NCBI GenBank assembly: GCA_964419255.1
Contig: CAYQOU010000024.1
Coordinates: forward strand, 1-56,738
DNA from: CAZPHU01 sp964419255
GTDB taxonomy: Bacteria > Fibrobacterota > Chitinivibrionia > Chitinivibrionales > CAYFVL01
Direction: 5' to 3'
DNA length: 56,738 nucleotides
Shown here: in pieces, positions 35,296 through 43,598 of the stretch
How positions within the stretch are numbered: position 1 is the stretch's first letter
How the letters are laid out: every line of letters begins with the position of its first letter
The notes under the pieces: model-generated
Databases searched by the model: none
What the model was told of the DNA's origin: nothing
Seen by the model: only the letters and a program-made list of their open reading frames with translations
Translations under genes and position numbers: made by a program

Positions 35296-35826
35296 CTTAC
35301 AGGTATAGTACACCCCGATACCCACACCGCTACCCACGATTGCACCCACAAAGATATCCAGCGGGTAGTGTACCCCCACATACACGCGTGAGAAAGCAAC
35401 CGATCCGCCCACAAACAGAAACCATCCGAAATGGCGCGGGTGAAGGAGAATCAGCATGGAGGAGACCGCAAAGGAGTTCATGGCGTGGTTGGATGGAAAA
35501 GACAGGGTGCGTTTGTGGCCGATCAGATACCGGGCGCCTTCGATGAGAAAATCGGGATGGCAAGGGCGTAGTCGACCGAAAAGCGGTTTAAGGACCCGAT
35601 GGCCCAACAGATCGGAGAGCGACATCGCTACAATGATCAAGACGATGTTGATCGCCGCCTGTTTCTTTCCGTTTTTCAGATAGGCCGCCCCGATGACCAC
35701 ACCGGGAATTATCCAAAACCGGCCGTTTGTGACAGCAACAAACCAGGCATCAAATATTCTGTTATGTATCGTAGAATTGAAGAAAAGAAAGAGGCTCTCA
35801 TCGAGAGCCAGAATCCATTCAAGCAT
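35236..35826 (-). CDS. PAP2-family phosphatase, membrane
   Basis: 196 residues with five or six helices. The three PAP2 motifs are present: KPLFGRLRP (motif 1, near 80-88), PSNHA (motif 2, near 111-115, with Asn in place of the usual Gly of PSGH), and SRVYVGVHYPLD (motif 3, near 145-156) with the catalytic His and Asp. Such enzymes dephosphorylate lipid phosphates such as undecaprenyl pyrophosphate or phosphatidate at the outer face of the inner membrane. The last 20 residues (ICIKVQQNRRIKRQGSGD) are polar, unlike the family, and lie in a repeat-like sequence, so the natural C terminus may have been replaced by an inserted repeat. Confidence 0.9.
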   Translation of the reverse strand: MLEWILALDESLFLFFNSTIHNRIFDAWFVAVTNGRFWIIPGVVIGAAYLKNGKKQAAINIVLIIVAMSLSDLLGHRVLKPLFGRLRPCHPDFLIEGARYLIGHKRTLSFPSNHAMNSFAVSSMLILLHPRHFGWFLFVGGSVAFSRVYVGVHYPLDIFVGAIVGSGVGIGVYYTCKCICIKVQQNRRIKRQGSGD

Positions 35827-35874
35827 ATCGGGCAGTTCTCCACTCTTTTCCCGCCCGCCGGCGGGAGTTTACAG

Positions 35875-36780
35875 CTACTCGGATTCGTAATATACCAGCT
35901 TGGCACTCAAAGATCCAAGTCCCATCTCAGATTCGAGCATCACCGGCATGCGCCGATTGTCATCGGTGATCCAGATATACATCTTGTCACCCTTTGCAAA
36001 ACCGCGCCCATCTCCAACCAGCGTAGGCTCGAGTTTCAGGCACTCAAACGTCCCGGCATCCACCTTCACCTTCTCGCGGCCGTGCACCTTAAAGTGGATC
36101 GGATAGTCCTTGTCATGCACGAAGCAGTTGATGCTGAAGGTGTCTCCGGGGGCAAGATCCATCGTCCGCAGGTAGTAAATCAGGGACATGTAGTTATGGG
36201 TAAAGGGGGATGCCTTGGAGGCTTTGCCCTTGTCATCATCGGAAAATACACTACCTCTTTTGTGATCGAAAAGCGTCCAACCCCTGTCCCGGTGCCTGCC
36301 CTCCCTGACATGATGTTCGAAATGAAGCGGGTATAATCCATCGGCATCCATACGGGAGAACACGAAATCGCGGATCTTGAAAATAGCACTGACAAATCCA
36401 TTTGTGGCAACCTTGCCGGTGATGTCCATGGTTTTGTTTTCATGATCCTTGTGAGCATTCACCACCAGATACCCCGCGCGCATCGAACCCCATCCTCCGT
36501 CAAAAACCAGCTTCTCACGGTTTTTGAAAGGAAGTATCTTTCCTTTTGCCAGTCCGCGATTGTCGGTAATCCCGTTTGCCCTGCTAAGAGAATCGAGGAA
36601 ATCCTCCGGAAAGCGGGAGTCTTTGACCTGCCTTTCCAGTGATTGCCACTTCTCATCGTCGGAATCACGCCGCGCCTCACTGACGCCTGCCAGCGCAAAC
36701 ACCATAACCCCAAGAGTCAGGAATGAAAATGCAATTCTGGTTTTGCATGGAGTAAGAAAAGGTTTGATTATTGTGTGCAT
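35875..36780 (-). CDS. DUF3108 periplasmic protein
   Basis: 301 residues with a signal peptide (hydrophobic about 16-33, ending SEA). It matches DUF3108: REKLVFDGGWGSMRAGYLVV opens the domain, NGFVSAIFKIRDFVFSRMDADGLYPLHFEHHVREGRHR is the central motif, and DKMYIWITDDNRRMPVMLESEMGLGSLSAKLVYYE the C-terminal one. DUF3108 proteins are beta-rich envelope proteins of unknown function, perhaps related to outer-membrane lipid handling. A second member at 53832 shares the same layout. A 48-base gap separates it from the PAP2 gene on the same strand, so the two may be cotranscribed. Confidence 0.88.
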   Translation of the reverse strand: MHTIIKPFLTPCKTRIAFSFLTLGVMVFALAGVSEARRDSDDEKWQSLERQVKDSRFPEDFLDSLSRANGITDNRGLAKGKILPFKNREKLVFDGGWGSMRAGYLVVNAHKDHENKTMDITGKVATNGFVSAIFKIRDFVFSRMDADGLYPLHFEHHVREGRHRDRGWTLFDHKRGSVFSDDDKGKASKASPFTHNYMSLIYYLRTMDLAPGDTFSINCFVHDKDYPIHFKVHGREKVKVDAGTFECLKLEPTLVGDGRGFAKGDKMYIWITDDNRRMPVMLESEMGLGSLSAKLVYYESE

Positions 36781-37273
36781 AAAAGCAAACTCCCTTATTT
36801 AGGATGTGCAGTTCTGTGTATATGGGCTGGTTCTGTTATTCGGCTTACGGTTCCCCGTTTGCTCGAAACGAAAATTCATTGGAATAAAGTAGATAAGTAA
36901 TTGAAAAGATCTTTGATTTTTGGGCGCAAATGCGATACCATCTCTCTATGCAGGATGAATGGTCAAGGATTGACCCCATCCGTACAGCCGCAAACTCACC
37001 GGCTGGACACCTTCCCCTTAGTAAAGGGTGGGGTTTTCGACACTTCTCGTTTTTCTCGTTTTCTTTTCCTCCCGGTACGGGGGGTCGCTAAATTGGCGAG
37101 GCATAATAAATTCTTCGACAGGCTCACCGCAGGCAGCACGAACGTGTGTATGAGTCACACTAGCTAATCCCTTCCCCTTCGCCCTGAGCTTGTCCAATGG
37201 GATACCAGAGTTACATTTTGCAAAATCCCATACCGTGGGGAGTCCGGGAGGGATGGATTCAAAGCATCTCGTG
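36781..37273. other. Intergenic region, 493 bases
   Basis: No gene found. CTTCGACAGGCTCACCGC at 37113 and CCTTCGCCCTGAGCTTGTCC at 37176 form a loose inverted pair of the GACAAGCTCAGGG type seen in intergenic repeats of many bacteria. Confidence 0.45.
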
Positions 37274-38059
37274 TTAATTCGACATGCAGGGTTGGTTTAT
37301 TGCGGGACAATGGGGGCTATTCGGAGAAGCGTCTTTTAGCCGACCGGGGTAGTTGGTGGTGATACTCCTGGCACCGATTCTCGTCATCTTCAGGTAAGTC
37401 TGCACTTCATCCACATCCCATACATGAAGCTGCAGCCCGGCGCGTGAGACGGATTGCGCAAATGACAGATTGATCAGAGCGGAGGCGTTGATATCGATTC
37501 CATCGATTTGGGAGCGGAGGGCCCGGGTTATCATCTGGTCTATCAGCCGCTCCGACCACCGGTCAGGAAGAGCACGGGAGTCGATAAGCCACAACAGGGG
37601 CATGTCGGGAAATACCCGGCGGCAGGCCTGCAGTGTCTGAATGTGGAAACCGATAAACGTGATCGAAGCTTTCAGATGAGGGAAGGATTCGACAACCGCA
37701 GACACCTCAGGCAATGTCTCCGTACCCTCTTTCAACTCGATATATATCCTTTTACCCTCCGGTACACGCTTCATAACCTGGCTAAGCAGTGGAATGCGAC
37801 AGCTCTTCCATCGGGCATTTTTCCAGCTGCCCACATCTATGGTGTTTAATTCCCCGGAGGAAATTGTATTGATATGACGGGGATCACCGCAAACCCGTTC
37901 AAGCGTAGGATCGTGAGAGAGCACGGCCCGACCATCCGCACTCAGACGCACATCCAGTTCAATGCCGTCGGCACCATCCCGCCAGGCGCGGTCGAAGGCC
38001 TCAAGGGTATTCTCAGGGACATCCCCGGAGGCACCCCGATGAGCAATTATAAACGCCAT
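37274..38059 (-). CDS. ugpQ: Glycerophosphodiester phosphodiesterase
   Basis: 261 residues with a full GDPD TIM-barrel set: HRGASGDVPENTLEAF (His7, Arg8), GIELDVRLSADG (Glu34, Asp36), the general-acid His49 in LSHDPTLERV, YIELKEG with the metal-binding Glu, and HVWDVD near the end. It cleaves glycerophosphodiesters to glycerol 3-phosphate and an alcohol; with no signal peptide it is probably cytoplasmic. The ATG lies one base after the DUF4175 stop, with GAGGGAG inside the end of that gene, so the two are translationally coupled. Confidence 0.92.
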   Translation of the reverse strand: MAFIIAHRGASGDVPENTLEAFDRAWRDGADGIELDVRLSADGRAVLSHDPTLERVCGDPRHINTISSGELNTIDVGSWKNARWKSCRIPLLSQVMKRVPEGKRIYIELKEGTETLPEVSAVVESFPHLKASITFIGFHIQTLQACRRVFPDMPLLWLIDSRALPDRWSERLIDQMITRALRSQIDGIDINASALINLSFAQSVSRAGLQLHVWDVDEVQTYLKMTRIGARSITTNYPGRLKDASPNSPHCPAINQPCMSN

Positions 38060-38060
38060 G

Positions 38061-41000
38061 TCACTCCCTCAGATAGATAACACCCAGAGAATCGAAATAA
38101 GCCTGAACCGTGCCCCGGTAGCTTTCGGGAAAATTACTGTGCATGGCGCGATTTCGCAGGCGGTAGAACTGATCCACATCATCAAAGCCGGCTTCCTCTT
38201 GTGTCTCGACTGTCCGTGTGGAGAAAACCTCTTTTGATTTCTCGGATTTACGCTTCTCCTTGCCCTCGCCCTGTTTGTGCATCGAGAGGGTGCTCTGAAG
38301 CATGCGTACCAGGAAATTTTCCTGTCGATCCCTGAGTTCCCGGGACGGATTTTCCACCATCTTTGCCAGCCTGCGAGCCTCCTTCTCCAGTTCCTTGAGC
38401 CGCTTGCCGGCATCTCCGCCGCTTTCCTTTCCGTACTTCTCCGCCAGCTCCTTGAGTTGGTCGGCAATCTCCTGTTGCTCCTGTTGCGCTTCACGTTGTG
38501 CCTGTTCCGAGCCTTCCCCCTGTCCTGTGGATTGCTGTCCGCCCGGCTGTTGGCCCCCTGAACCGGGCCGCTTTTGACTGCTCTGGAGCATCTGCCGAAG
38601 CATCTCTCCGGTGGTGGAGTTTATGGCTGCCTGCTTGCCCGAGAGCCTGCGCATGGAGGGCATGAGCCCGCCCGATCCTCCATCGGAGCCGCTTCCCTGC
38701 ATCTGCTGTTGCATCGCATCGGCACTGGCCATAAGCGTATTGGCCAAAGAGTTGAGCGAGCCGGTGCTTTTCTGCATAAACGGCGCTGGCCCTCCGCCCT
38801 CCATGCCCTTAAGCGCCTGCTCCATCGACTCGCGAGCCTGTTGCATCTGCTCCTGTATCGGTTGAAGCATCTGAGGGGGAGCCGCCTCCAGACTGTCCAC
38901 CGACTGTGCCATGCCGTTAAGTGCCTGTTTTAGCGCCTGCTGCCGCGCCGCTGTCATCTGTCGCTGCGAATTGCGACCCGTGCTCTGCACCAGTGCCGAC
39001 TGCCACTCGGCCATATCGAGCGCATCCCCGGCAAGCGAGATCAGCCGGTCCCGATCGGCCATCATCTGCGCCATCATCGCTGTGCTCATCTGATCATTAA
39101 GCTCCTGTGACATCGACTGCAACGCCCCACTCATCCGCGCCATGGATGACTGTGACGGCATCGACGATGAACTCATCTCCTGTTTCATCCGGCTGAGCGA
39201 TTTGTGCGCCTCATCCTGCGAACTCATCGGCTCACCGGATGATTCACTCATCTGGTCGACATCGTTGAGCAGATTTTCTATATCCTCATTCAGACTCCCC
39301 TGGCGGCTTCCTGCGCGGGCTGAATCGCTCTGCTCCGACATCCGCATCTGCTCGGTGGCAAGCTGCTCCGAGCGGGCCGCAAGCTTTGCAAGTTCCATGT
39401 CCTTTTTAAGCATCTCCAGATACTGCATGGTATTATCCAGATTTTGCTGAAGTTCGGGAAGCATCTCGGACATCTTCTCCACCGACTCCTGCATCTCTTT
39501 CCACGAGACATCATCGTTTGGGTCAGGCTGCTCGAACAGAAGCGAGTCCCCGTACTGATCCACCAGCTCCTTCACCGACTCACGCACCTTCTCGATCTTC
39601 TCGGCAAGATCCTCTGTAAGCACACCCTGTTCCTTGAGATCTTCGATGGTCTGCTGCATGTTCTGCACGGCCCTGTTCAAAGAATCCGCCTGCTGCTGCA
39701 TGCTCTTACCAACATCCTCTACCACCTTTTTCTCTTCCCAGGAGAGGCTCTCCTTCCCCCTTGCCGATTTGATCAGCTGCTCGAGCTTGTCCTGCATCTC
39801 CCGCTGGCCCTCTTTGACACTCTCCAGTGCTTTTTCGGTCTGCCCCTCCTTTTGGGCAACCTGCCGATGAATCTCACCGAAACTGGGTACCCGAAACCAG
39901 AACGTATCACTGACCGCGCTATGCGGCTTCCACGGCCGGTTGTCGATCACCCGGGCCCAGTAATAGACGGTATCTCCCGGATAGAGTGACAGCTCGGAAA
40001 GGTTCCATATAACCTCCTTCTGGATGACAGTCTCCCGCCTGTTCTGCACCAGGACTCTGTTGCCACTCTGATCACTGCCGCTTCGCCTCCATTGGAGAGA
40101 GAGTTCTCCGATACCGATATCATCGATACACTCCACCCATAGTGATTCGACCTGCGCCGGAGTGAGCGCCTTGTTCTTGCCGGGCTTAAGGATGCGCACA
40201 TCCGGTTCCTGATCGGGTATTATATCGACGGCATACCGGGGAAGTGAGTCGGCGCTCTGCCCGAGTGAATCCAGCAGGCTGAAGGTATAATTTCCACCGC
40301 GCCACAGCTGCATCTGCCCTGTCGCCTCTCCGCTGTCGATGAGCAGTTTTAGACTATCCCCCCAGTCGGTTTTCAGAAGAGCATCCGCCAGACCGTGATG
40401 GGATGCGACCCGAATGTCGGCCTTCGTACCGGCATATGCGGCAAAGGAACCTTGTCCCTCCTGAAGCTCGACTGGTTTTCGTCCCGTATACCTTGGAGGA
40501 GTAAGCCTCACCCGAAGAGAGTATAAGGTGGGAGGATTAATCACCGTCAGGGTATCCATACCCAGCGACTTGCCGCCGAGAGAAAATGAATAGGCGTGAC
40601 TTTTTGATATACTGTCGATATCATACCGAAAGGCACCATCGGGCCCCGGTCGAAGCAGATGCGTACGGCGGTACCCTGATTCAAGATCCACAAGGGTGAA
40701 CATGGCCGAAGGATACCGGGAAACATCCGGTTTACAGGCGAATGTTACGGTTGTATTAGCGGGAAGGGTTTTTGTGCCGGGGCTGATTTGGGCTTGCACC
40801 CGACTAAACATATGTACTGGTATATCCAGATACGAGAGAATGGAGGGTTTTACGATTGTAACCAGAAGAGAGCATGCCAAAATCGAGGTCGCGGCAAAGG
40901 CGATACGTTTACCTTTCAGCACTCCGGGGAGACGGTCCGGATAGTTTTTCAATGAGGCGGCGGTCTGTTGAACCGCCGAATAAATCAGCTCTGATGAGCC

Positions 41001-41351
41001 CCGGTGGTTTTGGGTAGCCAGCTCATACCCGACGACAAGGTTTTGATGGGGCCTGTCGGCATGCTTTTCGAGTCGCACGGCGATATCTTTGAGTGATGGC
41101 CTTCGAAAAATGATCTTGGAGATGAAAAGGACGATAACGGCGGCGGCGGCAACGATCAGGATGGCATCGAAAAGTATGGGAAACGCGGTCCAGGGGAAGA
41201 TACCAAATCCAATAATCACGGTTGAAAGAATCAGAAAAAGCACCAGAAAGACAGCCGCAATACTGTTTATCACAGATGCGATTATCAGACGGCGTCTGTG
41301 GAGACCGAGAAAATGGATGATTTTCTGTTTCTCTGAGAGCATAGGCCTCAT
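38061..41351 (-). CDS. DUF4175 membrane protein with long coiled coil
   Basis: 1096 residues. Two or three helices near the N terminus (about 20-75 and 150-170) anchor a long periplasmic or cytoplasmic part. Residues 190-480 are beta-rich with Ig-like strands (TVTFACKPDV, LRVRLTPPRYTGRKPVEL, YWARVIDNRPWKPH). From 500 on, the chain is coiled-coil-rich, with heptads of Glu, Gln and Lys, then a Gln/Met/Ser-rich and a Gly/Gln-rich low-complexity stretch (about 700-970), ending in RNRAMHSNFPESYRG. This is the layout of DUF4175 proteins of Bacteroidota and relatives, whose role is unknown; relatives often sit with DUF4159, MoxR and DUF58 genes. Here DUF4159 lies upstream and GDPD downstream. Either of two Mets (41351 or 41342) could be the start. 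Confidence 0.85.
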   Translation of the reverse strand: MRPMLSEKQKIIHFLGLHRRRLIIASVINSIAAVFLVLFLILSTVIIGFGIFPWTAFPILFDAILIVAAAAVIVLFISKIIFRRPSLKDIAVRLEKHADRPHQNLVVGYELATQNHRGSSELIYSAVQQTAASLKNYPDRLPGVLKGKRIAFAATSILACSLLVTIVKPSILSYLDIPVHMFSRVQAQISPGTKTLPANTTVTFACKPDVSRYPSAMFTLVDLESGYRRTHLLRPGPDGAFRYDIDSISKSHAYSFSLGGKSLGMDTLTVINPPTLYSLRVRLTPPRYTGRKPVELQEGQGSFAAYAGTKADIRVASHHGLADALLKTDWGDSLKLLIDSGEATGQMQLWRGGNYTFSLLDSLGQSADSLPRYAVDIIPDQEPDVRILKPGKNKALTPAQVESLWVECIDDIGIGELSLQWRRSGSDQSGNRVLVQNRRETVIQKEVIWNLSELSLYPGDTVYYWARVIDNRPWKPHSAVSDTFWFRVPSFGEIHRQVAQKEGQTEKALESVKEGQREMQDKLEQLIKSARGKESLSWEEKKVVEDVGKSMQQQADSLNRAVQNMQQTIEDLKEQGVLTEDLAEKIEKVRESVKELVDQYGDSLLFEQPDPNDDVSWKEMQESVEKMSEMLPELQQNLDNTMQYLEMLKKDMELAKLAARSEQLATEQMRMSEQSDSARAGSRQGSLNEDIENLLNDVDQMSESSGEPMSSQDEAHKSLSRMKQEMSSSSMPSQSSMARMSGALQSMSQELNDQMSTAMMAQMMADRDRLISLAGDALDMAEWQSALVQSTGRNSQRQMTAARQQALKQALNGMAQSVDSLEAAPPQMLQPIQEQMQQARESMEQALKGMEGGGPAPFMQKSTGSLNSLANTLMASADAMQQQMQGSGSDGGSGGLMPSMRRLSGKQAAINSTTGEMLRQMLQSSQKRPGSGGQQPGGQQSTGQGEGSEQAQREAQQEQQEIADQLKELAEKYGKESGGDAGKRLKELEKEARRLAKMVENPSRELRDRQENFLVRMLQSTLSMHKQGEGKEKRKSEKSKEVFSTRTVETQEEAGFDDVDQFYRLRNRAMHSNFPESYRGTVQAYFDSLGVIYLRE

Positions 41352-41396
41352 TAGTTTCTTATACGTATAACTATCATGTATTCACACTCCTGCGCT

Positions 41397-41493
41397 GTTA
41401 TGCCCGCTCATGCGGGGATAACTGAAAAACAGGTGCCCACAGGGGGCCTGCCGATTTCTGGCATTCTCCCGCCACGCGCGGGAATTTATCGTT
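41397..41493. repeat. Three successive small hairpins
   Basis: Between the DUF4159 and DUF4175 genes: CCCGCTCATGCGGG, then CAGGTGCCCACAGGGGGCCTG, then CCCGCCACGCGCGGG. Each forms its own short stem. They resemble the small intergenic palindromes common in bacterial genomes and could stabilise or end the upstream message. Confidence 0.55.
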
Positions 41494-41535
41494 TCTTGTT
41501 CACCTTCACCGCAAACACCAGGGTTTGATCATCCC

Positions 41536-42216
41536 CTATTCAAACGGCTCAAAAAACCAACCAACCACGTTAACTCCCATCTTCAGGGCAAGCTCGTGCA
41601 GGTCTTTTCCGTTATCGTGAACGTGAACATCCTCCATTCCATCCCCGATATCGGTGCTGTATGTATAATATACCACCAATCTTTTGTCAAAGAATATGCC
41701 AAACCCCTGTGCCGGCTCACCGTCGTGCTCATGTATCTTGGGCAGACCCTTGAGCCTGTGGACGCTGGAGTAGATAGTATGATCGGATGGCAACTCGACG
41801 AGAGGATTTTCGGGAAACAGCTTCTCCATCTCCCGCCGGAAGGATTTATCCAGCCCGTAGTTATCATCCGCCCACAAAAAGCCGCCGTTGATAAGGAAAT
41901 TTCGCAGCCGAATTCGTTCAGCGTTACTCATGGAAAAATTTCCATGCCCCGTCATGTATAAGAACGGATATCTGAAAAGATCCTCATCCATGATCCGCAC
42001 TTCCGCGATGGTGTCGCATACCGGCAGGGAGGTCTGCGCACGCACGGCGTGGGCGAGGTTGGGAAGGGAAGACGGATTAGCGTACCAGTCACCGCCTCCT
42101 TCATAATGAAGCCGGGCGATTGTCAGCTCACACGACTGCGTATAGCCTCGGCTGATACCCGATATGCAAAGAAATCCGATGAAGAGCCAGATGCTGGTTT
42201 TTTTATGGATGGTCAT
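41536..42216 (-). CDS. DUF4159 exported protein
   Basis: 226 residues. The start at 42216 (MTIHKK) is preferred: it gives a normal signal peptide (hydrophobic 8-20, ending GYTQS), and GGA lies seven bases upstream. A longer frame up to 42414 adds 66 residues with no export signal. The domain matches DUF4159: TIARLHYEGGGDWYANPSSLPNLAHAV, FLYMTGHGNFSMSNAERIRLRNFLINGGFLWADDNYGLD, then KSFRREMEKLFPENPLVELPSDHTIYSS and the C-terminal NVVGWFFEPFE. Related to glutamine-amidotransferase-like folds, but the catalytic role is not known. Likely cotranscribed with DUF4175 through 185 bases holding three hairpins. Confidence 0.87.
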   Translation of the reverse strand: MTIHKKTSIWLFIGFLCISGISRGYTQSCELTIARLHYEGGGDWYANPSSLPNLAHAVRAQTSLPVCDTIAEVRIMDEDLFRYPFLYMTGHGNFSMSNAERIRLRNFLINGGFLWADDNYGLDKSFRREMEKLFPENPLVELPSDHTIYSSVHRLKGLPKIHEHDGEPAQGFGIFFDKRLVVYYTYSTDIGDGMEDVHVHDNGKDLHELALKMGVNVVGWFFEPFE

Positions 42217-42565
42217 CACTTTTTCCATTTTGATACCGAATCTATTCCGTTTTACGTCAAATTGCCGACGCATGTATTCACCAAATAATCTTTGACGAGC
42301 TCCGAACGACCGAAAACAACGATACTCGTCAAGGTTAAGGCGATCGTACCGTTGTGCTGTGCCGCCGGGTTGCACCAAACGAGTGCCTGATCCCTGCCAC
42401 ATCGTTGAGTTCACGGTAAACGGCAGGCAACTCCCCGCATCACCGGGTGCGTAGATTTCGGAGTCACAGGTTTCCGGCGTGCATGGTTATCATGCATACC
42501 CAAATACAAAGTACGTTTAAGCGATACGCTCAGTCAGAAGAATCCGCTTTTTTTTATTCCGGTCT

Positions 42566-42626
42566 CGAATAAGAAAAAGGGCCTGCGGAAAACAATCGGA
42601 GAAAGGTTTTCTGCAAGCCCAAAAAA
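42566..42626 (-). terminator. Strong terminator for the secD-secF unit
   Basis: On the minus strand GGGCTTGCAGAAAAC pairs with GTTTTCCGCAGGCCC (14 of 15 positions, one wobble) across 12 bases, then TTTTTCTTATT. It lies 19 bases after the secF stop. The 350 bases beyond, up to the DUF4159 start, show no gene. Confidence 0.9.
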
Positions 42627-42644
42627 TCGGTCGACGGTATCGGA

Positions 42645-43580
42645 TTACTTAATCGGCCATTTTTTGTTCCAGAGCACCAGAAACGGACTCGCGACATATA
42701 TTGACGAGTAGGTACCAACCAGAACACCCGCCATAAGAGCGCCCGCAAAGTATTTGAGCACATCACCACTGGTGAAGAAAAACCCGTAGACAGTCACCAC
42801 AACGAAAAAGGTTGTCAATGACGTCATAACAGTTCGGCTCAAACACTGATTGATACTCGTATTTACAATCTCCTCAAAACTCTTCTTGTTACGTCCACCC
42901 GTGGCCATGTTCTCTCGGATACGGTCAAACACCACGATGGTATCATTAAGCGAATACCCGACGATAGTCAGCAGTGCGGCGATAATCGGAAGAGAAAGTT
43001 CCGCGTTTGTCACCGAAAAGACCCCGATAGTGATGATCACATCATGAAAAAGCGCCACGATAGCGGCGATCCCAAATGGAAGGTGAAATCGGAAACCGAT
43101 GTAGATCACGATCGCGATAAGCGAGAGGAGAATGGCCAGAAAAGCCTTCTGCTGCAATTCGCCTCCGATTCGCGGCCCGACATTTTCTTCCCGGCGAAGA
43201 CTGAACGGATTCTCTCCGTAATTTTCATTCAGCGCCGCTTTGATCTCATCTCCCACCATCGTGCCTTCAGCCTGCCGTTTAGTAGTAATCTGCAGCTCAT
43301 TATCCTCACGGGCACCGATGGTCTTAACCTCCGGCATCCCGAAGCCCAGATCATCGATTATGCTTCGTATCTGGCCCAGATCATCGCTGATCGGATTTTC
43401 GAATTGAAGCTGCAATACGGTTCCACCCACAAAGTCGATCGACAGATTGGGGCCGATACTATTTCGTAGAGGATGATAAACCAGCGATACCGCGGTTATC
43501 AGGAGAAGAACGCCGGAAAAAATGAATGCGTTCTTGCGATTTCCTATAAAGTCGTAATTTGTTGATTTAAACAGTCGCAT
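42645..43580 (-). CDS. secF: Protein translocase subunit SecF
   Basis: 311 residues, standard for SecF. It has an N-terminal helix (about 18-35), the periplasmic domain with SIDFVGGTVLQLQFE, and five C-terminal helices with the family motifs IGFRFHLPFGIAAIVALFHDV, LTIVGYSLNDTIVVFDRIREN and SRTVMTSLTTFFVV. SecDF uses the proton gradient to pull preproteins through SecYEG at late stages. It starts 18 bases after the secD stop, so the two form an operon, and a strong terminator follows. Confidence 0.97.
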   Translation of the reverse strand: MRLFKSTNYDFIGNRKNAFIFSGVLLLITAVSLVYHPLRNSIGPNLSIDFVGGTVLQLQFENPISDDLGQIRSIIDDLGFGMPEVKTIGAREDNELQITTKRQAEGTMVGDEIKAALNENYGENPFSLRREENVGPRIGGELQQKAFLAILLSLIAIVIYIGFRFHLPFGIAAIVALFHDVIITIGVFSVTNAELSLPIIAALLTIVGYSLNDTIVVFDRIRENMATGGRNKKSFEEIVNTSINQCLSRTVMTSLTTFFVVVTVYGFFFTSGDVLKYFAGALMAGVLVGTYSSIYVASPFLVLWNKKWPIK

Positions 43581-43598
43581 TGTCTTTCCTTGCGTAAT

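Noticed and set aside
39142..39450. Long plus-strand frames opposite the DUF4175 gene
   Set aside because: They are shadows of the Gln/Ser/Met-rich coding sequence on the minus strand.
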